A stretch of 64,000 bases of DNA, taken from Loxodes magnus (Eukaryota > Ciliophora > Karyorelictea > Loxodida > Loxodidae). Numbering within the stretch: position 1 is the stretch's first letter; every line of letters starts with the position of its first letter. The position numbers were made by a program, and so were the translations under genes. This document shows, one piece after another, positions 12,313 through 21,379 of this stretch. The notes beneath the pieces were generated by a model, which saw only the letters and a program-made list of their open reading frames with translations, was not told where the DNA came from and ran no database searches. The stretch is from NCBI GenBank assembly GCA_946699065.1, contig CAMPDV010001292.1, positions 1-64,000 of the forward strand, written 5' to 3'.

Positions 12313-15300
12313 ATGAGTAATGTTCAAGGAAGGTATATAACAATTAATAAAGATTTAATTCAAGGCACTGTAGATAGTAACTAAAATGTTATTAAAATAG
12401 ACAATAAACTACTAGAATCTTATTCGATATAAGTAATTTATATTCTGATCTAATATTTCCACCAGCACCCTGAGTATAAAAAAGAACTGGTACATATTTA
12501 AAGAGATTCATAAGGGACTAAATATATTTACATATATTAGGGAGGACTCCCTGGTGAAGCGCAAGAATCTAAGAAAATAAAAATAGGACATGTAAATATA
12601 AGCTCAATAGCTAGTAAATAGGTGGCATTATAATAATTCATCCTTGATAATGAATTTAACATTTTTTCAATAAAAGAAGCATGAACGTAATAAACATATT
12701 GCCCAATTGTTATAGAACAATATCGTACCTATTACTAAAACCAAATAAACGTGCTGGTGGAGTATGTCTATTAGCAAAAAAGTAACTTGATTCTTGTTAA
12801 AATGAATTAGATTTCTCAAATCTTCCTGGACATTTTATAAGCGTGAGAGTTGGAAATTTAATAATTGCATCATGTTATTTGCCTACAAATGAAAAGTAAA
12901 ATATTTATAAGGACATTGCATATGAATACCTTAACAATATCATAAAAAATAGAGACCAGAACCCTAATATACTTTGTGGCGACTTTAATGCCTTAATTCC
13001 TAACTATGGTAATAATTAATCACAAATCAATAATAATACTTAAAGATTACTAGACTTTATAGAAGCAAATGAATTAATAATTTTAAATGATTAAGAGTCC
13101 AACACATTTATTCATAGAGTGAATAATTAATGCTATTGTAATGACTACTTCTTGGCAACTTAACATTTAAATTCTGATGATTTCGTTGACTATAAAGTTA
13201 TCCAAGATTCGGGTTTGTATATTGATAATTTTCCACTAAGTATTACATTAAATTATAATTTAAATGAAGTGAATAAGATTAGCAATAACGATTACTCTTT
13301 AAAATTTCTAAATTATAGGATCTGAACACGAGAAACTATTATTAAACTATTTTTGGGATAATTTTATAAATTCTAGTAACTTTATTAAAAAGATGTTGAA
13401 AATTAGTATCAATTCAACTGCGATCTTATTAGTTATGATGCTGAGATTGCGCTTGGATCTTTAAATTAAAGAAAAAACTATTATCAATTGCCAAGTTACT
13501 TAGCTACGTTATTTGTTCAAGCAAAAAGAACAATATTGCATATTAGAACGCATTAGCTTTGTATGGATGTCATAATTAAGAAGTTATCAAACTTTACTAG
13601 CTTAAAATTTAATCTTATAAGCATTATCTTCACAAATTTTGGAAATGAAAAAAAATAAAAAAAATAAAAAGCTAAGGAAAAGCATAAAGATCTTAACAAA
13701 AATGCTTAAATAATGTTTAAATATGCTAAGAATCTAATAAACCCAAAAATTCTTAATTAGATGAATTTTAACTTTAAATAAAAACAGCAATTTATTGAAA
13801 ATTGGGAAACTAACATTTTTGATAAACATTCAAAAATAAGTAAGATAGATTTTGACTTCTCAAATAGAAAAATAGATAGAATATTTAGAAATAAATCTTT
13901 TATCTTAAATTAGGAATTAAGTCATTTATAAAATTGCCTCTTTTTACGTGATTTGAAATTAAAAAAATTATATCTTAGTTTGCAAATAATAAAGCAAAGG
14001 TAATGAGGGTCTAAAGCTGAGCTTATTAAATATTGAGGTTAAGATTTGCATTAAATTATTACAAGTTTCATTAATAACATACTTAGAACATTTAAAATAC
14101 CTAATGCAATGAAAAAAATAAACATTCTTCCGATTTTCAGAAAGGGAAGCAAAAGTAATTGATGTAATTGACGACCTATCGCTTTATTGAACTGTCTACT
14201 TAAAATTTATGATAAAGCACTAACATAACGACTTTACAATTATATTTATGAACGAAACACTTTACATCCAGACTAATTTGGATTTATTCGTAAAAGCTCC
14301 ACTACTTAGCAAATTTGAACTATTTAGTAAATTATAGACTTGCATCGTAGATGGTCCCATAAAAAGTAATTAATTGCTATTTTAATAGATGTAGAAAAAA
14401 TGTTCGATAGCATATCTAGGAAATTACTTTTTTATCATCTTAGAAGATTTAATTTACCTTTGGACCTAATATGGCACTAGAATCTTTTTATGATAATGTT
14501 GATGCTAAGTTTATAATTGATTTATATCTTGCAAGAACAATTAAATATAACAATGGATTACTATAAGGAAGTAGTCATGCACCTGTACTTGCAATTTCAT
14601 ACTATGATATTGTTATAAGATATTTAGAAGATAATCAGAAGAAATTAGGATTTCAAATATTATCTAAAACTTTCGTAGTACGAGCCTTTGCTGACGACTT
14701 AATCCAATTGTCCTCTTCCTAGAAAAATGCCTAAAAAGTATTATAAGCTACATCTACAGTTTTTGATTGAGTAAAACTTACAATTAATGTAGATAAATGT
14801 GAAGTAATAGAATTCTTGAAAAAAAATAAATGAAAAGAAAGCTAACCTTCTATTACTCTAAAGTTCAATGGAATTTCAATTGCTTAAAAAGATGAAGTTA
14901 ACTATTTAGGATATTAGTTAGGAATGTAAATGTAAATTAAGTGTTAAGGAAGGGACTATTATCTTAATAGATGCCTACCTGATGTGTGTTAAGTGCACAT
15001 CGTCACTAATCTTTTCTTCTTGTGTATGTCTTTTTGGGCTTTCCTATCGTCTCGCCTGAAGCCAGTTTAGGTCAATAAAGTATGATTCATTGAATGTGAA
15101 TTCTTAAGATCTAAACGCCTATCTTGAGATAAGTCTTTACGATTTTTGTTATCTTGTTTTATATTCCTTTAATTCCAGAAATAGTAGCTCACAGAGTAAT
15201 ATCACTTCCATATTCAACTTTAGACAAAATAAAAGTTCTACAAAGAGTTTTTAAGCTGAGAGGGATACTAATCCATATTAGAAAGTATTGCAGTAGCTTT

Positions 15301-16512
15301 TTAAATAGCTATTCTGTATTTGGTAGCTACTGCTGTACAATGTAATTTGTAATTTTATTTTATTCCTAACTAATAATTGAAATTAAAGAGGGTGAAAATG
15401 GGACCTGAGATGCACAAGGGACCTTCAGCAGGTTTAAAGGGACTTGCGATGAAGATGCAATCCTCTGTGCTGAGAAATAAGACACAGAAAGGCTTAAATA
15501 CCTTCCCTCAGCAACTTGTGCACTCTGTGGTGCATTCATCCTTGGACTTCCCAACTAAGGGACTCAATTACACCTCCTACTAACTCAGACCGAGGTGCCG
15601 CCTTGGAGTGATCTCTCCACCGCTTAGGAGCTACCTAGGCAGATCGGCGGTTTCTGCCAGTTGAAGACGGACTGGATGGCGATATTCGCCTATAAAGCCG
15701 AGAAATGGGTTCCTTTTACACATATAGCAACTCAAAATTTAATGCACTTTTATTATAAATTAATGTAATATAGCAAAGAAAATCCTAACTCAGATACTTC
15801 TTTTCCATTAGAAAAATGCACTAAATTTAATTTACCATATTAGAAACATATAAAGAAATGTATCGATTTGTATAATTTTGACATGCCACATGTTTAGAGT
15901 AAGATGAATTTTTATAAACTCAAGGAATAAAAAATAAAACATAAATTTTTAATGGAATGTCTCTCTAGAAATACACTTATGCCAACAGCAAAAAGAATTA
16001 TAGACTAAATATAAAATAATTAAAGTGTATTTCCTGAAATTACTTACACCAAATATAATAAACACTATATTAGAGAGACTATTTCTATCTATAAACTAAG
16101 AAATTTTTCTTTTAATTTTCAATAAGAACTCAGTAATTTCTACATTAACGTTAGATATAGCATTATTTGCTTATGTGGCTAAGACTTTGATGAAACTGAT
16201 CATATTTTTGAATGCTAATACTATGCAGATATTATTGAGGAATTCGAAAGTCATAAAGCTCTTAAAGAAAAAGACAAAAAGAAACTAATTCTTTATGACT
16301 AAAACTATATAAGCAAACATCTTTCAAAAAATCAAATTCCTAAAATAGACAAATTAATCAAAAATTTTAATTTCAAATTACTCAAAAAGCGTCTTGAAAT
16401 GTTTAAACTACAAGATGAGTTGTTAGAAGAGCTTCTAGAAGAAAAAAAAGAAAAATTTAATCAAGAAAATAAATAAAAATATATGATAGTGAAAGAGCAA
16501 GAAGAAACTTGA
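12313..16512 (+). pseudogene. LINE polyprotein: endonuclease, reverse transcriptase, CCHC zinc knuckle; frameshifted
   Basis: The ATG at 12313 opens a frame through IGHVNISSIASKQ and FSIKEA-TGA-T, the catalytic Glu region of the EEP endonuclease. A shift near 12680 continues the frame with KRAGGVCLLAKK and C-GDFNA (codons at 12978-12992). That second frame stays intact for about 600 codons, through SN-TGA-CN-TGA-RPIALLN, HPDQFGF and the motif A stretch LIDVEKMFDSI (around 14380-14412). A further shift near 14465-14495 leads to NGLLQGSSHAPV, then FADD at 14687-14698 (catalytic motif C), then NYLGYQLG. A third change of frame precedes the C-terminal knuckle C-L-C-x6-ET-x2-H-x4-C at 16168-16215. 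A TGA at 16510 is the likely stop. At least three frame changes mean this copy is probably inactive. Confidence 0.85.
15380..15725 (+). other. GC-rich block inside the LINE
   Basis: The local composition jumps to high G+C between the reverse transcriptase/thumb region and the zinc-knuckle region. It contains segments such as GACCGAGGTGCCGCCTTGGA and GGCGATATTCGCC (a GGCGA/TCGCC palindrome). Under the host code one frame reads through and rejoins the downstream coding frame. That proves little, because nearly all frames are open. A short element inserted into the LINE is my preferred reading; an in-frame coding segment is the alternative. Confidence 0.45.
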
Positions 16513-16659
16513 TTGACATTTACAAACTTTTATCTTTCAACATATTTTTAATATTTATAGTCTAAGCGATATCTATTGCAACTATGTCTCAATATTATTA
16601 AATATTGAAAATATTATATTTAAATTAATTAATTAATTGGAAATCATGCTGCTTAGATC

Positions 16660-17860
16660 ATTTAGAGCTGTAATAGATGGATCTTTTTGCGCATAAAACG
16701 AAATCCTGGAGAATGAACTGCGTTTCCTTAAACTACAATACTATATGTGATAACGTATGTTAATGTTCAGAAGAAAATTGCTCCTAAACTAAGAATCAAC
16801 ATTGGATGGATGATTAATTCAATTAGCAAAGAGGAATAACTCTATATTTGAAACATACTCAATGACGAAATAATAATACAAGAAAAATGAAAAGGAATAG
16901 ATGGAAAATTAATGATAAAAAGCGATAAAGTTCCATAATGATGTAAATTCCATTACACGAGTGTAGAATATGATCACCTGCAAAAAATTAAAAGTGAATT
17001 AATTGAACAATTCATACAAGGAATACCAAACTATCTAAGATTCAACAAACACAGAAAACAGGAAATATGATACTTATTTAGGCTACGGGCCAAATGCAAT
17101 GGAGCAGAATAAACAATGAAAAGAAAGAAAAAATCTAATAGAGAGTGAAGCATTTTAATTCTGCAATTATAGAAAGATAGATGAGATCCATATAATAGAA
17201 GATTGCAGATAATACAAAGAAGAAAGAGAATAGTTAATAGAAAATATTGAGAACATAAATATCAGTAATAACTAATAAAAATAAGACTTCTTAAACCTCA
17301 GACTTGAAGAAATAGTATGAGGAAATTACAAATTAGAAAATCTGATATGAACTCTTCAAGTAATCAAAAGAAAAGAAATAGATTATCACATTAAAAGTTT
17401 TCTGAAAGATATATAAGAGAAAAAAAATGGGGTTATATTTAAAAAATTCTTACTTATTAGAAAAAAAATGATAAAGACTATAGAGCAGGATCCAACGAGC
17501 ATATTTGAATTTATAATATCTTATCAAGAGGACAAAAATAAAAATATGATTTAGCAATTTATAATAATTCTAAGAAAATGTAGAAAGGAACTTACGATGC
17601 TCTCAGAAAAGACTAACAGATAGCTTAACTATCTAAAGACAAATGAAAGAGTTGGAAAAGTAATAGATAGAAATAGAATTCTACTGTTTTAAAAAGACCT
17701 AATGATGGAGATTGACTCTAACTATTCAGTTCAGGATATAATGAATCTATTGGAAGAAAATTTAGAAGATTCTGGTCTGATAAGATAATTTCCAAGAATA
17801 CTCTTACTTTTGATTTTCTCTTAATTTGTGGTAAAAATATCTATGGTGAAACCACGTAAA
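16660..17860 (+). pseudogene. 3' portion of a second LINE (zinc knuckle and C-terminal tail)
   Basis: Immediately after the (TTAA)n end of the first LINE, the plus strand reads as another coding region with TGA as Trp (EQLYI-TGA-NIL, then KVPQ-TGA-CKFHY). It shifts frame near 17150. It then reads C-N-Y-R-K-I-D-E-I-H-I-I-E-D-C (Cys codons at 17162 and 17204, His at 17189), the second half of the same C-terminal zinc knuckle seen in the first LINE; the first Cys of the pair appears lost. A charged K/E-rich tail runs to about 17840. No reverse transcriptase precedes it, so this is a 5'-truncated copy, as expected of LINE insertions. Confidence 0.6.
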
Positions 17861-18352
17861 TTAATTGATTGGTTAATTCATTCATTCATAAACTCTTTCT
17901 TCAACATTTATAGTTTTTTTTTTATTTTTTTTGATTTTTTGATTTTTAGATCTTAATCGGTTGTTCATTTCTACACTTTTTTTTTCTTTTACTTTTAAAC
18001 TTCGATTTTTTTTTCGTTTCATTTATAACTTTGTTATGTTGTCGATTTAAATGCCTTTTATCATCTTAAACAGATTTAATTTTTTTATTGTTTATTTCTT
18101 TTTATTTTAAGATTTCTGATAATTTCCTTTTTCAATCATCATTTTTTCTATTTTTTCTCTATTATAGCCATTTGAGTTTATAATTTTTGCTTATTTTCTA
18201 TTTTTTTGTGGTCTTATATTAATTTCTATCTGATTTGCTTACATGCTTTAAGTGTTGTTAGTCTGATCTTATGAAGTGCTTCAAAAAGTATTTAATTTTC
18301 TTTAATGGGAGTAAAGTTTTATTGTTATTTTTTTAGTTAAATAAATTTTTTC
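17861..18352. other. T-rich spacer
   Basis: Strongly T-rich on the plus strand. Read on the minus strand around 17930-18280 it gives a K/N/Q-rich frame, including a K/R-rich run. This could be low-complexity chance or the start of a basic ORF1-like protein following the inverted ~350-bp repeat. I do not call a gene here. Confidence 0.35.
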
Positions 18353-18702
18353 GATTATAGAGCGCGTAGCACTCTCGTTGGTGCGCTGCTCTTTAAATTA
18401 ATTTTATTTAATGTCGAAAAAAAATTTATGTCTCTCTGTCCCTGTTTTCCCTTCCTGCAGTCCCTGTAATTTTTCCTTCCAAAGCATAGGATGCAATATG
18501 AGATTAAGGGTACATTTCCCCGACCTATAATGAAGAAAGTTTCCTCCTGGCGTTCAGAGTTCTTCAGCTTGTTACATCGGCTTTCTCTTGTCATTGATTT
18601 CTCTTTCTCCGATTTATCCTCCGTCTGCGCTTATTTTTTATTTGTCTTGCTGAGCCTCCAAGCAACATCCGAAGGAAAGGGTTTTCCACCCTATTTAAAT
18701 TA
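18353..18702 (-). mobile_element. ~350-bp dispersed repeat, inverted copy
   Basis: This is the reverse complement of the block at 11878-12225, matching almost end to end, from GATTATAGAGCGCGTAGCAC at 18353 to CCACCCTATTTAAATT near 18700. The terminal stem (AGAGC/GCTCT) is conserved. The 79-codon ORF on the minus strand at 18355-18594 has a counterpart in the plus copy. However, the two copies differ mainly at amino-acid-changing sites (C/S, C/R, V/L, A/S), so it does not look constrained as protein. Together the copies form a 6.1-kb-spaced inverted pair around the LINE cluster. Confidence 0.8.
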
Positions 18703-19121
18703 TATATATTATAATAATTTAAAATATTGACGGTGAGTCTTAAGCTAGTCTCTAGCTTGAGACTCAATATCAGAAAAAGCGAGTCTTATTCTGTAGTTTG
18801 CGCCTCAGAATCTCTCCTATTCACTATGCCGTCAACTTGGATAGGAGCTTGGTGGAAAACAAGGCATAGCTGAGGCAAAAATAAACTAAGATTTTTAACT
18901 ATAAAAGATACTAAAGACTGACTTTGTACTAGAATGAGAATTCCTTAAGAATTTCAACTCCGGCCTTAGACAGAATCACAAGAATAGAGAGAAGAAGGTT
19001 TCACATTTGTGAATTAAAACAAAGAGAAAAGAGTATCAAGTCTATATTATTAAAACATTAATCCGTGGATAGCCTATAATGGCAGACCCGCGTTAATTAA
19101 TTAATTTATTTATTTATCGTA
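18703..19121 (+). mobile_element. Structured GC-richer module with (TTAA/TTTA)n tail, SINE-like
   Basis: The module starts with a long hairpin at 18735-18765. A 75-nt segment of three interlocking complementary 7-mers follows at 18802-18876. It ends with a GC-rich patch (GGCAGACCCGCG) and TTAATTAATTAATTTATTTATTTAT at about 19095-19119. The tail resembles the 3' (TTAA)n end of the LINE at 16620-16638, which is how SINEs often match the LINE that mobilises them. No tRNA-like A or B box was recognised. The right end overlaps the C-terminal end of the minus-strand coiled-coil gene. Confidence 0.5.
18802..18876 (+). other. Predicted pseudoknot-type RNA fold
   Basis: Three perfect 7-nt complementary pairs lie in 75 nt: GCCTCAG (18802) with CTGAGGC (18870); CTCCTAT (18814) with ATAGGAG (18841); CTATGCC (18824) with GGCATAG (18863). 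The second and third pairs interleave, so they form a pseudoknot enclosed by the first. A small CTTG/CAAG hairpin (18848-18863) fits between them. The pairing is visible in the sequence; any function is unknown. Confidence 0.5.
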
Positions 19122-20415
19122 TTATCTGTTCACTTTCTCTTTCATTTTTACATTTAATATTGCGTTTAGCTGGAGGAATTTAAATTCCATCTTTTTCATG
19201 TTTTCTTTTGCAAGGACTTGATTATTTAATAACAGTGCGATTCTAGTTTTCAATATAATTAATGTTTGTTTAGCTCATTTAATCTTTTTATCAAGGCTTG
19301 GTTTTTAGATCAAATAATTCTTTCATTAATTACTTATTAATTTCTTATTATTTTCTTAGTTTTACTCAAACTTTTAATTGTTACAAACGAAGTTAAATAT
19401 TTAGCTAATGATAGAATTACTGGAGTTTTATATAATTCTCATCAAGCAAACTTGTCTAGCAAAATTGATTATATTATTCAATTTTTATTGTACTAGATGA
19501 AGCATTTGAACATTAAACTTTAACTTATATTTTTTTATCCTAACTTATATTGTCTGTTTAAGTTTGACTAATTTTATGTGAATTTACTTCCGTTTAAGTT
19601 TGCATTTCAACTTTAATTATTTTTTGTATTTGTAACTGATAAGTATAAATTATTGTATTATTTTCTAATTCTCTTTGTTTTTATATTAATATATCTTAAA
19701 TGATATTTTATTTTCATGGTAAATCTGTTTTATACATCATATATTACTTATTTCCATTTTAATATTGCTTTTCTAATTCTTTACTCAAATATAAAATTTA
19801 ATTCTTTAGCATTAAACACTAATCAGCAGATTATTGATTTAAATATTAATAATTTTATAATTAAGCTTCAGTGTTTATTTTTTATTTAATAAGCTTCTTA
19901 AAGTTCTTGTTAGATATGCTTTAATGCTTATTCTTATTATTTATATAATTCAATTTAAACTTGCAGGAAGTTTATTTATTTATGGGTTAGCATATCACTA
20001 GATTATAAATTTTTTTGTGTTTATTTATGACTTTTAACTAGTTCTGTTTAAGTAAATTATTCATTACTAAGAGTTTATTCAATATATTTCTTTATTTCAT
20101 CTGTTTAAATTAACTTTTCTTTTGAGCTATCATAATTTGTTTATATTGATTATTCATTTCTTCAAGAAATGCTTATACCAGTCTAGATAATTTAATTAAT
20201 AAGGCAAATTCAGGAATTTGCTTAAACTTCTTTATCTAAAATTATATTTAATTTGTTGCAAAATTTAACTTTTTAGACCTTATTTTTAATTATTATAACT
20301 CTTATAGATCTAACATTAGCATCTAATTTTCATTTTTGATTTCCTTTATTTTCTTAGTAATTTTATTTATATAAGTCTTATACTATTCAAAGGTTGCTTC
20401 ATAAGAACTTTTCAT
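19036..20415 (-). CDS. Q-rich coiled-coil protein, hypothetical
   Basis: Read with TAA/TAG=Gln and TGA=Trp, one frame from ATG at 20415 runs about 460 codons without a shift. It begins MKSSYEATFEQYKTYINK and continues K/E/Q/N-rich with heptad-like Leu and Ile spacing (residues ~10-170), then EMQTQTEVNSHKIS and a basic end with IPPAKRNIKCKNERESEQ. Three TGA codons fall at 19714, 19366 and 19291; coding-like sequence continues past each, so Trp is more likely than stop. The TGA at 19036 is only a nominal end: below about 19121 the frame enters the (TTTA)n tail of the adjacent module, so the C-terminus may be truncated or altered. No conserved family is recognised. Coiled-coil structural or cytoskeletal roles are common for such proteins in ciliates, but this is a guess. 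Confidence 0.6.
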
Positions 20416-20499
20416 GACTTAAATATTTTGATTATTTTATGTAAGAATAGTGTTTAGTTTTTCTAAAGAATTGTTATTATATATAAAAAAATATAAAAT

Positions 20500-20945
20500 T
20501 GACGTCGGCCGCATCAGACAAATTAGTAAGTAATCTGGTACAGAGTATATTGCATTGCGAGTAATCTCACACTAGATGTCACAACGGGGAATGGTGGATA
20601 AGCTCCGTTGAGACATACCTAGCTTACCCCAAGGATTCTCTCTAGCAGTATGAAAGTTTGATTGACGGGCCTTCTTATTACCGACTTAATAACTATCTCT
20701 TATTTGGACCTTATTCAAGAAGACTGAAGCATTTGACTCAAGATTTTAGAATAAATTTTAATAAGCAGATTCCCTATTTGGAGAAGCTGACATGACTCAT
20801 CGGACTTCCAGAATTTTAACAAGAAACATGAGAACATTTTTCTTAATATTAAATATTAATATTGAAAGAGCTGCGCGCCAATGAGGTGCTACGCGCTCTA
20901 TAATCATTTTATTTATTTGTTTATTTATCTGTTAATTTTTATATT
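20500..20945 (+). mobile_element. Structured short repeat sharing a 3' stem with the ~350-bp family
   Basis: A GC-richer block starts near GACGTCGGCCGCATCAGAC. Its last ~45 bp (AGAGC, TGCGCGCC, then GGTGCTACGCGCTCT and ATAATC) match the 3' end of the ~350-bp repeat, followed by a TTTATTTATTTGTTTATTT tail. The body differs from that repeat. It contains interleaved complementary segments, CAACGG (20582) with CCGTTG (20605) and TAAGCT (20599) with AGCTTA (20621), enclosed partly by ATGTC/GACAT. A modular family with exchangeable bodies and a shared 3' end suggests mobilisation by one LINE machinery. Confidence 0.5.
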
Positions 20946-21379
20946 TTAATCTTGAGTTCTTTTACTTCATATAGAAGTATTTCATTTTATTTTTCAACTT
21001 AAAGAGTATCTTAAATATTCATAATATTATTTACTGCTTTTAACTGGTTAGAGAATGAATTATCAAAAAGTATCTTACTATGTAGAGGATACTTTTGATA
21101 CGAGTGCTGAGACTGAGGTACCAATCTAGTTTTTTTTATCTATAAATATATTTTTGAATCTTTAAAACTCTTGCTAGTTAATTTCCAGTTCTTAAGGAAT
21201 TTCGAAGTAATTTTAACGAAATTCGAAGGATCTTTTTAACTGGAGATTAACTACAACTATTTAATAAAGCTCTTAACAAGTTTATAATATGCTTTACGGA
21301 TTTGAGTTGAAATGAATCAGGATAAATTTTAGAAAGTAGTCGAGCATCTACCTATGCTCATTTAATTAGATAGCAGTTC
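20946..21379. other. AT-rich spacer with two long imperfect palindromes
   Basis: No gene is seen. Two hairpin-forming inverted repeats are present. One pairs TATCAAAAAGTATC at 21061-21074 with GATACTTTTGATA at 21088-21100. The other pairs TAGTTAATTTCCAGTT at 21175-21190 with AACTGGAGATTAACTA at 21238-21253, with an inner AATTTCG/CGAAATT pair. They lie on the 3' side of the minus-strand LINE fragment and may belong to its 3' region. Confidence 0.5.

Larger units (their letters stand above)
12226..16640 (+). mobile_element. Non-LTR retrotransposon (LINE), degenerate
   Basis: The unit contains, in order, an apurinic-type endonuclease, a reverse transcriptase and a C-terminal zinc knuckle on one strand. 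It ends in an AT-rich 3' region with a (TTAA)n run at about 16620-16638, which resembles the microsatellite tails of some LINE clades. No long terminal repeats are seen. The 5' boundary is uncertain: the preceding ~350-bp repeat could be its 5' UTR. Reading it requires TAA/TAG=Gln and TGA=Trp, so it is adapted to the host code and is not a recent arrival from a standard-code genome. Confidence 0.85.

Noticed and set aside
15366-15583. 62- and 68-residue ORFs over the GC-rich block
   Set aside because: They overlap each other on opposite strands inside the LINE; composition suggests an inserted element rather than a gene.
18355-18730. 79-residue ORFs on both strands in the ~350-bp repeat
   Set aside because: The two copies of the repeat differ mostly at amino-acid-changing sites and no family is recognised; treated as repeat DNA.
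18802-18876. Calling an HDV-like ribozyme
   Set aside because: The nested pseudoknot order partly fits, but the 5' G of P1, a clear P3 and the catalytic C joiner are missing.
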